From: Anastatus disparis
Lineage: Eukaryota; Arthropoda; Insecta; Hymenoptera; Eupelmidae
Length of the DNA: 64,000 nucleotides
Direction: 5' to 3'
Assembly (NCBI GenBank): GCA_017163975.1
Contig: JAFFSR010000316.1
Span: 3,384,001 to 3,448,000 of the forward strand
Below the pieces are notes generated by a model. That model worked only from the letters and a program-made list of their open reading frames with translations. It ran no database searches and was not told where the DNA came from. A program made the position numbers and the translations under genes. Positions 54,285-64,000 of this stretch are shown here, one piece after another. Position 1 is the stretch's first letter; every line of letters starts with the position of its first letter.

Positions 54285-55407
54285 ATGTAAATATCATATT
54301 AATTTAAAGTTTCAGCAATTTTTTTTAAACTTTAAATCGTCATAAGTTTCGTTTTAATTGATCAAAATATTCGATCCGGGGTTTATTTTAAATATTATTG
54401 TTGATATTTTTGATATATCAATAAATAAAAGCATAAAAATAGCTGGAAGAACACGTAAAGTTGGAAAAATAGTACGATGCGCCATGGTATCAATGTTTTA
54501 AAATCGAAAATATTAAAAAACGTTTAAAAATCTGTTAAAAAAAAATAAGGCAAAATCGCATATTCTTACCTACGCTTAAAGTTAGTATTTTTTATGAATA
54601 AAATCATATGAAAATTAAAAAAAAAAAAAAAATATATAGTTTTTGAGAAAATCGTGTTTGAAAAAAATCGCTTTTTTTCCGTTTTTCGTAAATAACTCAG
54701 TGAGATCAAATTTTATTATAAAAATCAAGATTGCATTTAAAACTAGACAAAATTCCGCACACTTTCGTTAAAAGAACGCCTGAAAAGGTTAAAAATTGAC
54801 GGAGCTATAGTCATTTAAAAGTAGAGGTTCATTTTCAATTTTTGAATTTTCGTTTTTACATCCAACACTAGAATTGCTGTAGTAAAGAAAAAAAATTTTT
54901 TTGAGCGTTCTACGAGGTAAATTTTATCTTTATATACATTTTTTTTTTTTATTTTTTATTTAAAAGAAAAAAAGATTAATATATAAAGGATATTGTTATC
55001 CTCTATATAATTAACCTTTTTCTATGGAGATGTCGAGGGAGCCCAGCCCGGAACCGTTTAACACATTACATCAGGCTAGACTGTCAGACACCGCCATACC
55101 GAAAACTTTGACTACCGATGGATGGTCAGCCACTTTTTGTGACCAACAATCAACCGATACTCAATGAGGTCAGATTTCTTAAGAGTCGCGATATGGGTAG
55201 CACATACACTAATTTTCTTTCGAAAAAAAGTCAGAGGTGCCTGGCCAGGATTCGAACCCATGCCCACCGCGTTGAAGGCAAGAGCTCTATCCGTTACGCC
55301 ACCGCGCTCCTATATCTTTATATACATAATAGAAGGTATTTTTATTACTTAGAAGAAAAAAAAAATTCGAACAGTGACGGCCTGCATGAATCTGAATGGA
55401 ATCAGCC
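54285..55407. repeat. Right TIR arm of outer element
   Basis: Inverted partner of 35060-36150. It includes CATGGTATCAATGTTTTAAA (54483) matching the complement near 35945, and ends GGAATCAGCC. It is interrupted by SINE family 1. Confidence 0.85.
54939..55313 (-). mobile_element. tRNA-derived SINE (family 1)
   Basis: On the minus strand it starts GGAGCGCGGTGGCGTAACGG with A-box TGGCGTAACGG and B-box GGTTCGAATCC, and ends in an A-rich tail (T12 on the plus strand). The 13-bp target duplication ATCTTTATATACA lies at 54926-54938 and 55314-55326. The left arm of the outer element has the single uninterrupted sequence (about 35140), confirming insertion. Open frames across it are meaningless. Confidence 0.93.
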
Positions 55408-55482
55408 AGTAGAGAAATATTTTATTTAAACAACTTATAAACATTTTTTATTATAAAATAAAATAATACATGTTATAAAATA

Positions 55483-56259
55483 CGGTACCACTAACAAAAT
55501 TTGATAACACCATGTTAAAAAAAGAGTGCATAAAAAATGATCATATCTTGTAAAAATAAGGGTCGTAAAACAATTCCAAAAAAACGATTTTAAAGTCCTG
55601 TTTAATAGGAGGTCACGTATCTCTGTCCTTTTCTACTAAAAAAAATGATTTTTTTACAAAAACTAACAACTTTATCAAAAAATGAAGAGAAAGCCGCATC
55701 TTGTAGCAAAAAAAGCAATATTTTCTTTGATGAGAAAAAATTAATTTTATTGCTTCGTTCTCAAGAAAACCTTGAAAAACCAAATTGTCCACCCTAACCT
55801 CTATGTTTTAAGTTTTTCAAGGTATTCTTGAGAACGAAGCAATAAAATTAATTTTTTCTTATCAAAGAAAATATTGCTTTTTTTATTACGAGATGCGGCT
55901 TTCTCTTCATTTTTTGCTAAAGTTGTTAGTTTGTGTAAAAAATTCAATTCTTTGATTAGAAAAGGACAGAGATACGTGACCTCCTCTTAAGAGCTTTAAA
56001 AAGATTGCATAGAATTATTTACCAAGTTTTTTATCGTGTTAAAAATTTTACTTGAAAATTAATATTTTGTGCCAATTTTTCAAAATTTAGATTCGTTTGG
56101 ACAGTTTTTCAAGTATAATGTGAAAAAATTTAAAAGAATAAAATATTTTAAAATACTCAATAAGAGCTTTTATTTAGATTTTTAAAAAATTTTCTACAAA
56201 GATTTTTCGTTTTACTCTTTTTTTTTTGCATGGTGCTATAGAGTTTTTGACCGGTACTG
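55483..56259. mobile_element. Diverged palindromic Tc1/mariner-like MITE
   Basis: Ends CGGTACCACTAAC and complement-like CCGGTACTG with TA on both sides. The interior (AAAGTCCTG...GAGCTTTAAAAA, CAAGTTTTTTATCGTG) is a diverged relative of the MITE at 63005-63791. It is interrupted by TTAA MITE copy E. Confidence 0.7.
55606..55986. mobile_element. TTAA-flanked palindromic MITE (copy E)
   Basis: TTAA at 55602-55605 and 55987-55990. The body is nearly identical to copy A (AGGAGGTCACGTATCTCTGT, GAGAACGAAGCAATAAAATT). The first base of the left end is T in place of G. It interrupts the diverged MITE at 55483-56259 at a site recognisable in the 63-kb relative. Confidence 0.92.
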
Positions 56260-56262
56260 TAT

Positions 56263-57012
56263 ATGTATTGTAACTGTACGTTTATAGAAACTTTTCAATT
56301 ACTCATGATATACATTTCAATTTTCATATATCCAATCAATCTGTTTTTTTTGGGTTATTTTTTTGTAGATTCTGAATAGTTTTATTAATATCTTCACTTA
56401 TGTAACTAGGCACTTTGGCTATCGCAGCTTCAAGCGTTTTACCAGACATCTGGTCTTTTTTTATGTGGTAATATTTTATACATTCTGGAATGAAAATATT
56501 ACTAAAAATTAGTATATACATATATCCATAAATATTGGTTATATTCTTTAGTTGGGCATGCAAACGATGAATCCAGGATCGATAAAGTGTTTGTCCCTTG
56601 AGTAGCAATCGGTATCAGGCGCGCGAAGCGCGTCCGGGTCCGACTGCTGCTCGAGCGACAAATACTTAGTCGAGCCTGGATTCATCCTTTGTATGCCCAA
56701 GTTACGTAGATAATTTTATGTCGCTGTAGGTCGTATAAGGAACTGCACAAATATTATTTAAAAATCTTTTAAAAAGATATTTTATAAATTTATAACTATT
56801 AATTATTATTATAAACAAATACATAAGAAAAAAGTGAATTGAATTGCATGACTGAAAGGGTTAAGAGAGTATAAAGGCGTGTTCTATGATGTTCAAAAAT
56901 TTGAATAACGTATAAGATGCCAATACAAATCTAGCATGCTTCATAGGTAATTGATTGAATACGGTCTGCATCGACATTAATATATATATATATACACATA
57001 TGCATATACATA
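56263..57012. other. Spacer with a GC-rich hairpin
   Basis: A 149-bp palindrome at 56552-56700 (TTGGGCATGCAAACGATGAA and complement) has a GC-rich loop with GGCGCGCGAAGCGCGTCC. A 90-residue minus-strand frame (56336-56608) overlaps its left arm, and no motif is recognised. No other gene is seen. Confidence 0.55.
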
Positions 57013-57014
57013 TA

Positions 57015-57406
57015 CAGGGTGTCCCAAAGAGTTTGGGCATGGAATGTACCACTAGATGGAGAATTACATTCTAAGCAAAAAGTCAATACAATTTTTTTCT
57101 ATCAGTTGTTGTTACCAAGATAATTGCAAAAATTGTAATTCGTGTAAATGCGAGAGCTTTACAGCTGCAGTGATAAGAGCGGCATGGCAGTGATAAGAAA
57201 AATGGATTAAGAAAACAACGTGCGGTGGATAGGTCATGTAACTTTTATCACTGCAGCTGTCGGGTTCTCGCACTTACACGAATTGAAATTTTTGTAATTA
57301 TCTTGATAACGACAGATAGAAAAATATTTTATTAGGATTTTTTTGTTTAGAATTTAATTCCCTGTCGAATGGTACACTCCATACCCAAATTCTTTCGGAC
57401 AACTTG
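57015..57406. mobile_element. Palindromic mariner-like MITE
   Basis: Begins CAGGGTGTCCCAAAGAGTTT, ends with a near-complement (AAATTCTTTCGGACAACTTG), and has TA on both sides (57013-57014 and 57407-57408). Inside, CACTGCAGCTGT-type words pair across the centre. It is 392 bp and noncoding. Confidence 0.82.
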
Positions 57407-57408
57407 TA

Positions 57409-58133
57409 TATATATACACACATACATACAATGATGAAAAAAAAAGAGTTAGCGTTGCAAACTGCAGTACTAACTCTGAACTCTTGTATCTCATCAAAAA
57501 GTGGTCGTACATAACTCTAGCATAGCTCATTATGAAAGTATTTGTAAGTATTTTTCGATAATTATTCGACAATTTATTCTCTGTTATTTATAAGGTAAAT
57601 TTTGCAATGAAAAGTTGTAAAAAAAATAGATTTTTTCGATTTTACAAAAATATAAACCATTCTTATGAAAATTACAGCAAGCACAATTTAAAGTTAGTTT
57701 TCAAGGTTTTATGAATACGTAAGTAATTTTTTGGAGTTCCAACTTGACAGATATGTAGCAGTTTTTATGAAAAAATATACTGTTTTTAGTTATTCGATAT
57801 CTCCTTGATCATATAAAATACGAAATAATGATAGATAAGAAAAATGTTTATTTTTTCAAGTAGAAAATAATGAATATTTTCACCATATTCTGAGTCTTAG
57901 AAATTTCTCGATTTTTTTCGTTTCCTAAAATATTTTTATTTATAATAGAGCAATTAGAATAATACTTTTTTTGGATATTATAAGTGGAAGTAGTAACATT
58001 AAAAGACAAATTCTTAAAGAATTTTTTTTTATTTTTCCTATGTTATCTGTGGATATCCCCATATGTCTTAATGGTTCTATTATGAAAATGTAAATACTAA
58101 TGATTTCTACAATTCACAATTTAATTAAATGCA
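57409..58133. other. AT-rich spacer
   Basis: No gene is recognised. Low-complexity A/T sequence. Confidence 0.5.
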
Positions 58134-58135
58134 TA

Positions 58136-59310
58136 TTGGCAATCCAACACGGGATGTGTCGTTATCAATATGGCGATGTGTGCGTCTGCTACAAACGTAG
58201 AGAATACACGCACGGTATAGGAAAAATCTGAGTTTTTACCGATTTTCTAATTAATCGTAAAGGTGATGAGGAAAATTTTTTGTGTTTTCTGAAGAAGAAT
58301 AAGTTTTAAACAATAATTTGAAAGTTTCGATAGCCAAACGTAACGTAAATATTTTAAAAATATCAATTATTGTTGTAAAGCATCCGCAGCTGATCAGCTG
58401 CTCATATATAATTCACATTATAATCTGTAATGTAAGTAGTAAATAAAAAAATTATATTTTAAAATGATAAATTATACAATTTCAAAAGAAAATATTATTT
58501 TTCAGAGACATTTTACAAATAAATATTACATAAACTCAATGTGTCCCTGCTGTTATTTCTCATAAGAAATAAAATCTGACAGAAATTTTGGAAAGTCTAC
58601 ATTACAATTTATATTGTAAAGTTTCATTTAAGTATAACATAAAAGAATTATATTTTAAAAATGTAAAAAATTTAAAAAAAATTTATTTTATAAAGATTAA
58701 CAGAAAATAATTCAAGAATGAGATGCTAAAATACTCATATTGTTTAAAACAGGAGTAATTCCTGTTTTCCCACATTTTAATATATGATTTGATTGTAATA
58801 TTTTTTCACCTTTTACAAAATTTCTGCTTGATAACGTATACATTCTCCAAATTTGCAAATTTCTGTCAGATTTTATTTCTTATGATAAATAACAGCAGGG
58901 ACACATTGAGGTTATGTAATATTTATTTGTAAAATGTCTCTAAAAAAATAACATTTCCTTTTAAAATTGTATAATTTATCATTTTAAAATATAAATTTTT
59001 TATTTACTACTTACATTACAGATTATAATGTGAATTATATATGAGCAGCTGATCAGTTACGGATGCTTTACAACAATAATTGATATTTTTAAAATATTTA
59101 CGTTATTTTTGGTTATCGAAACATTCAAATTATTGTTTAAAACTTACTCTTCTTTAGAAAACACAAAAAACTTTCCTCATCACCTTTACGATTAATTAGA
59201 AAATCGGTAAAAACTCGGATTTTTCCTATACCGTGCGTGTATTCTCTACGTTTGTAGCAGACGCACACATCGCGATATTGATGACGACACATCCCGTGTT
59301 GGATTGCCAA
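58136..59310. mobile_element. 1.18-kb palindromic MITE, TTGGCAATCC ends
   Basis: Starts TTGGCAATCCAACACGGGAT, ends with the complement, and has TA on both sides (58134-58135 and 59311-59312). The arms are nearly 0.58 kb each (for example GATTATAATGTGAATTATAT near 59020 against its complement near 58410). No transposase. TA target and long arms fit a Tc1/mariner-type foldback element. Confidence 0.87.
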
Positions 59311-59312
59311 TA

Positions 59313-59793
59313 CGATCAAAAAATATTAAAAATAAAACTGCTTCAAAATTTATTTAAAATCAAAGTTTTGTCTAAATAATAAAATACATATTATTTTATA
59401 TTAGTTATTTTTTTTACAATCAAGAAGATATAAAATTCAAAAAAGGTTATTTTATCATATAATCCGTCAAATTTCGGTTAATTTTGAACCCAGGAAAAAA
59501 TTTGAGAGAATTACTTCTAAATATTCATTAAACCTTCAAAAGCAACTGAAATCTTCCTACTCAAAATTTTAATAAAGGAAAGTAACATTGAATTTTTCCA
59601 ATTTTTAAATTGCAATATTTTCCATATAGATACATGAAAATATTGTTGGCATATCATCGAAAAGTACTTACAAATATCTTTGAAATGAACTGTTTTAGAG
59701 GTCTGTTCAATCTTTTTCCAATGTGATTCGAAACTTTAAAATTACCACTTCAATTTGCAAGGATGGCTCTGTTTTTTTATTTTTTGCCACTAC

Positions 59794-59856
<63 letters not shown>

Positions 59857-60711
59857 GAGCTTAATAGACCGAACACAAGTCCTTCAAGCTCAATATATCT
59901 ATCAAAATAAAGTGAATTAACCTAGTATGCCGAACACAAGCAATATTAGGTAATTCATATTTATGACAATTTAAGAGAATCAATCTGACATGCTGAACAC
60001 AAGCAATGTTAAATCAATCAAATTTGCCAGTTATTTATGTATATTTCTATATTCATAATTATACATATGTGCTATTATTTCCATACACAATATACTGAAC
60101 ACAAGTATCATTATGTATGTGAAAGCAGCAACTATGATCGATCAATATTATTTTTAAAACCATGGATATATTAATTAAAAAATATTTTTACATACGTACG
60201 TTCAAGCTTAATAAAATAAAATTTTTAATTTGAAATAATCATTATTCATTACCTAATTTGTATTCAATTTGTCATAATTTTGAATACAATGCTGCCTTCA
60301 ACAACTGTCATATACATATTCTTATGAGGATGTTTTGTGAAGTTGCAATAAACTTTTTTCCTCTGTATAATAATAATTTCAATTAATTAAATATTCTTAA
60401 ATATATTTTTCTTAAAGTCGTTCTTTTCAGTATTTTTCTTTTTTAATCGGTCTTTTATATACATTTACGTCAACTTTATTTTTGTCCGCTTTGATTTAGT
60501 TCGTTTCGCTTCACTAATTCTGTCTCTTTCTTAATCTGTCATTTTTATCGCGACGACGCGCACACTCCTATGCATATACGATCACACTTATATACTGTCT
60601 CTTTTCTTTATGCTATAACCATATTATACGTACATATGTATATTATATGTATATACCTGCGAGTTTATCTTGCCTTTTAGCAGTCACCGTCTTTCTGTCT
60701 TTTTCTAATAG
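59313..60711. other. Spacer with TA microsatellite and GAACACAAG repeats
   Basis: A (TA)n run occupies about 59801-59853. After it the phrase (C/T)(C/T)GAACACAAG occurs four times (about 59867, 59932, 59995, 60098), the first three about 65 bases apart. No gene is recognised. Confidence 0.55.
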
Positions 60712-61200
60712 TTAAATTTGATAGCATTAAATAGTTTTATGCTTAGACATATCGAATAGAACAATTATGAATTAGCTTTACATTTGAAAATGTGTATTTT
60801 CAAAAATTGTACATGCGGCAATTTTGACTATTAGCCATATGCTAGTTCTCTCATCCTAATTAAGATAAAGACTTGAAAATTAATATAAAAGTTTGTTATT
60901 ATGAATAAATGAAAAGAAAAGTACTTTCAAACTTGTATATTAATTTTCAAGTCTCTACCTGTCTTAAATTATAAAGATTCAATCAGTCGCTCAAAGTTTA
61001 AAACTATGAAACATCGAAAAAGTACTTTCCTTTTCATTTATTCATAATAACAAACTTGTATATTAATTTTCAAGTCTTTATCTTAATAAGATTAAAAGAA
61101 ATAACACATATGACCGCATGTACAATATTTGAAAATACACATTTCTAAATTTACATTCAATATGTTTAGGTATAAAACTATTCAGTGATGTCAAATTGAA
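60712..61200. repeat. Imperfect palindrome
   Basis: The left arm has AATAGTTTTATGC and GACTTGAAAATTAATATAAA, and the right arm has the complements GTATAAAACTATT and TATTAATTTTCAAGTCTTTA. About 490 bp with a loop near 60955. Probably a MITE. Confidence 0.7.
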
Positions 61201-62750
61201 ATTTTTAATATGTGAAAAGCATCTAATAAAGTAATTGAATCTTAACATTAAAGTATAGCATTTATTTTAGAATTGATGTGAAAGATATAAGATTTCATAG
61301 CTATATATAAATATTTTTACATTGAACTATAACCTATACATAAAACATATTGAATAAATTAATCAAGCATAACAAAATTATGTGAAATTTAATATCTTTG
61401 TCTCTTTAAGTTTTAGATTAGCTCTGCCGTCCAAAGTGTAAAAGTGGTTAACTACATTGGAATCCCATTGGAGTTAAGGTTTTCTTACTTTGGACGGCAG
61501 AGCTAGTAGGTGATAAATTTTTTCTTAAACTGAAAGCAACAGAGATATGGAATTTTACATATAAATGTCATACTTAATGTATCCTAAAGAAAATGTTTCT
61601 ATCATACATTTAGTGATAGTTAACAAAAATTAATATGAAAAGAATTACTGACAGAAAAATCTTATGTAAAATTTCATATCTTTGTCTCTCTTTCAGGTTA
61701 AGAAAAACTAGTTAGTACATACCTACACTTATCACCTTTTTTTTTTTTTTAAATCCTAACCTCTATATTGGAAAAAAAGGATAAACTAGATCTTTTTTAA
61801 TTTTATATAAAATAAATGTTATGGAATAAGTATATTTTAAACATTAGATAATAGAAAGGTTATGATTTTTTTAGCTAAATATAAATGTATATCCTAAAAA
61901 AAAAATTAACACATGGTAAGGACAGGGTTCAGGAAAATTTTTCTTTTTTTTATGAATAGTTTTTACCATACGTTGGAATGATTTCCAACGTTATAAAAAT
62001 AATCCTTAAAAGGGCATTTTTTTTTTTAATCTTAAATTTGTTCTAAAAAGAACAGATCACACATTGAGTATCAAAGAGATATATGAAAAAAAAGAATAGA
62101 ACTCACTCATGTACAGTTTGTTCTTGACGTTTGTATTTGTCCTAAAAAGGACATTATTGAATATGATGATACATGAGTGAGAGAGAGAAAAAGAAAGCGT
62201 CTCGCATTGCGAACAGAGTTCGAAAATCACATGCGAAACTAGAAAGAGAAAAAAAAACAGGAGTGGCAGTCGTGGGGACTGGCCGACAGAAGCTATGCTT
62301 CCAGTATATATACATAGAAATTAGGAAGTGTGACATTTGCAAAATTATAATTAATTTTTTAGTGAAAACGTTATTTTTCATTCGATGTATTATGTATTTA
62401 AAAATATATTAATAATGTAGTTTTTTATTAATATCAATTATTAAAAAAACATATATTTAGGTAAACGTAATTTTCGTCATGTGCATTGTAAACAGAAAAA
62501 TACAAAAATTTTATTAAATTTTATTAGATTTTCATTTTTTGTTATTAATGTAGTAATTAATAACAACTATATAAATATACACATATTAATAAACGGAGGA
62601 AGATAATGAGAGAAAATAAAAAATTTCTTGCCAAAAAAATATATTAAAATTATAATATTATAAATACAAACGCATATTTTCATACGTATACTAATTTTAA
62701 AATTTAAATTAAATAAATATTATTTACATAATTTATTTATTTAATCATCG
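61201..62750. other. AT-rich spacer with one short hairpin
   Basis: At 61419-61505 TAGCTCTGCCGTCCAAAGT and its exact complement form a hairpin with a 49-bp loop. No gene is seen. Short basic frames near 62173 have no motif. Confidence 0.55.
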
Positions 62751-62758
62751 TATTCTAC

Positions 62759-62960
62759 GTCTATCCTTCTCTGTCCGTCGGCTTTAAGAATTGACTCTCT
62801 CCCTCTCTCTTTCTTTTTCATAAAGAATAGAGAGGGTTGCGTCTATCCTTCTCTGTCCGCCGGCTTTAAGAATTGACTCTCTCCCTCTCTCTTTCTTTCT
62901 CTTATATGTACAATAAAGGTAGCCGCGAATGGAGGGGGCTATGTCTAGCCTTCTTTGCCG
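62759..62960. repeat. Short tandem repeat, CTATCCTTCTCTGTCC unit
   Basis: The block GTCTATCCTTCTCTGTCCG ... TTAAGAATTGACTCTCTCCC occurs twice, about 79 bp apart (62759 and 62838), and a diverged third start follows near 62940. Confidence 0.8.
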
Positions 62961-63004
62961 GTTACAACAAGGCAGTCTCTTTTTCTTTATCTTTCTTATA
63001 TGTA

Positions 63005-63791
63005 CAGTGCCGTCCATAAATTCGGGATCACTCAGAGGAAAAAATTGCTGGAGAAAAATCGCAATAACTCGGTAAATATAGGTCGTATAGAAATTCTAAA
63101 GAAAACGATTTTAAAGTACTCCTCAAGAGCTTTAAAAACGCTGTATTATATTATTTTAAAAGTTTTTTTATGGTATTAAAAAAATTACTTAAAAATAAAC
63201 ATTTTTTGCCAATTTTTTAAATTTTAGATTCGCTCACACCGTTTTTCGAGTATAAGATAAAAAAATCTGAAAAAAATATAATTTAAAGTACTCTAAAAGA
63301 GCTTTAATTTGCATTTTTTAAAAATTTTTTACAATGATTTTTCGTCAAGTTATAAAGCTTTAAAGATAGGCATTTTTGATGTTTTTTTCAGAAAATTGGC
63401 CATTTTTCTGCAAAAAACACCAAAAATGCCCAACTTTAAAACTTCATATCTTGACGGAAAATCATTGTAAAAATTTTAAAAATGCAAATTAAAGCTCTTT
63501 TAGAGTACTTTAAATTATATTTTTTTCAGATTTTTTTATCTTATACTCGAAAAACGGTGTGAGCGAATCTAAAATTTAAAAAATTGGCAAAAAATGTTTA
63601 TTTTTAAGTAATTTTTTTAATACCATAAAAAAACTTTTAAAATAATATAATACAGCGTTTTTAAAGCTCTTGAGGAGTACTTTAAAATCGTTTTTTTTAG
63701 AATTTCTATACGACCTATATTTACCGAGTTATTGCGATTTTTCTCCAGCAATTTTTTCCTCTGAGTGATCCCGAATTTATGGACGGCACTG
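63005..63791. mobile_element. Near-perfect palindromic Tc1/mariner-like MITE
   Basis: Starts CAGTGCCGTCCATAAATTCG, ends with the exact complement, and has TA at 63003-63004 and 63792-63793. The two halves are nearly perfect inverted copies to the centre at about 63398. It is 787 bp with no coding capacity. High arm identity suggests a young copy or recent arm conversion. Confidence 0.93.
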
Positions 63792-63793
63792 TA

Positions 63794-64000
63794 TATACAT
63801 GCATATTCTTAAGCGGAATGGGAGAGAGGGAAAGAAAGAAAGAGAAAAAAGAATGTTTGTATGTTGATAGCAATAATGGCATCCTGTGCCGTATTCGTTC
63901 ATTCACGCTGGGTGACATTCGGGACTGTCGATTTTTATACATTTAGTGCCCCTGCCGTAACGTCGCGTAAGAAGCATAGCTTCAAAAATCATATAAAGAA
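63794..64000. other. Window edge, no feature seen
   Basis: Purine-rich tract (GAAAGAAAGAAAGAG) then unremarkable sequence to the window end. Confidence 0.5.

Larger units (their letters stand above)
35060..55407. mobile_element. TIR DNA transposon with decayed transposase (outer element)
   Basis: Ends GGCTGATTCCATTCAGATTC and its complement lie at 35060 and 55407 and are flanked by AGTA (35056-35059 and 55408-55411). The inverted arms run inward about 0.7-1.1 kb, with matching words such as TGCGGAATTTTGTCTAGTTT (35729). The arms surround a minus-strand transposase-like gene split by the Polinton. Without nested insertions the element is about 4 kb. A 4-bp duplication is a feature of the Sola superfamily; that assignment is tentative, because it rests on the duplication and I do not recall the family's protein motifs. 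Confidence 0.75.

Noticed and set aside
55118..55429. 103-residue plus-strand frame
   Set aside because: It runs across a tRNA-derived SINE in antisense orientation.
56336..56608. 90-residue minus-strand frame as a gene
   Set aside because: It overlaps a hairpin arm, has no motif, and no splice or start evidence beyond an ATG.

Overview
The window is AT-rich eukaryotic DNA with no recognisable housekeeping gene. It is a repeat island made almost entirely of mobile elements: Polinton/Maverick, Helitron, Tc1/mariner, tRNA-derived SINEs, several palindromic MITE families, microsatellites and minisatellites. These element types, spliceosomal introns and Maverick proteins of the arthropod kind suggest an arthropod, most likely an insect. 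The species cannot be read from the sequence.

Layout. 0-9 kb: AT-rich spacer, a TTAA-flanked palindromic MITE, two AAGCTTCC-rich repeat arrays each followed by the same hairpin, and a decayed Tc1-like transposase (minus strand). 9-18.4 kb: a large inverted repeat whose arms flank a 5.5 kb Helitron (11228-16745) with broken Rep and Pif1-type helicase genes. 18.5-19.6 kb: a small three-exon gene on the minus strand, interrupted by a TTAA MITE and cut by a second palindrome. 20-24.6 kb: a truncated, decayed Polinton on the minus strand (protease, conserved unknown protein, major capsid, core-like protein, minor capsid). 25-33.5 kb: tandem arrays, including a 164-bp array split by a 1.7 kb TIR element that carries two inverted tRNA-like sequences, and 50-bp and 25-bp arrays. 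35-55.4 kb: a nested structure. A TIR transposon with a decayed transposase gene and a possible 4-bp AGTA duplication (35060-55407) has been split inside its transposase gene by a complete 15.09 kb Polinton (36706-51795, 6-bp duplication GATATA, about 1.65 kb TIRs). Two tRNA-derived SINEs and a CACTG-ended MITE sit in the outer element. 55.4-64 kb: noncoding DNA with palindromic Tc1/mariner-like MITEs and microsatellites.

How the genes work together. The Polinton carries a virus-like set: A32-type packaging ATPase, chromodomain integrase, minor capsid, basic core-like protein, double-jelly-roll major capsid, an unknown conserved protein, and an adenovirus-type cysteine protease. It also has small conserved proteins of unknown role and one divergent minus-strand gene. 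No protein-primed DNA polymerase B gene is visible, so this copy would need polymerase from elsewhere. Several genes carry frameshifts, stops or MITE insertions, while the protease is intact and the major capsid is open for 396 codons. Where MITEs have landed in genes (integrase, unknown protein, minus-strand gene, spliced-gene exon), removing the MITE and one copy of the target duplication restores the reading frame. These insertions are therefore younger than the genes they interrupt.
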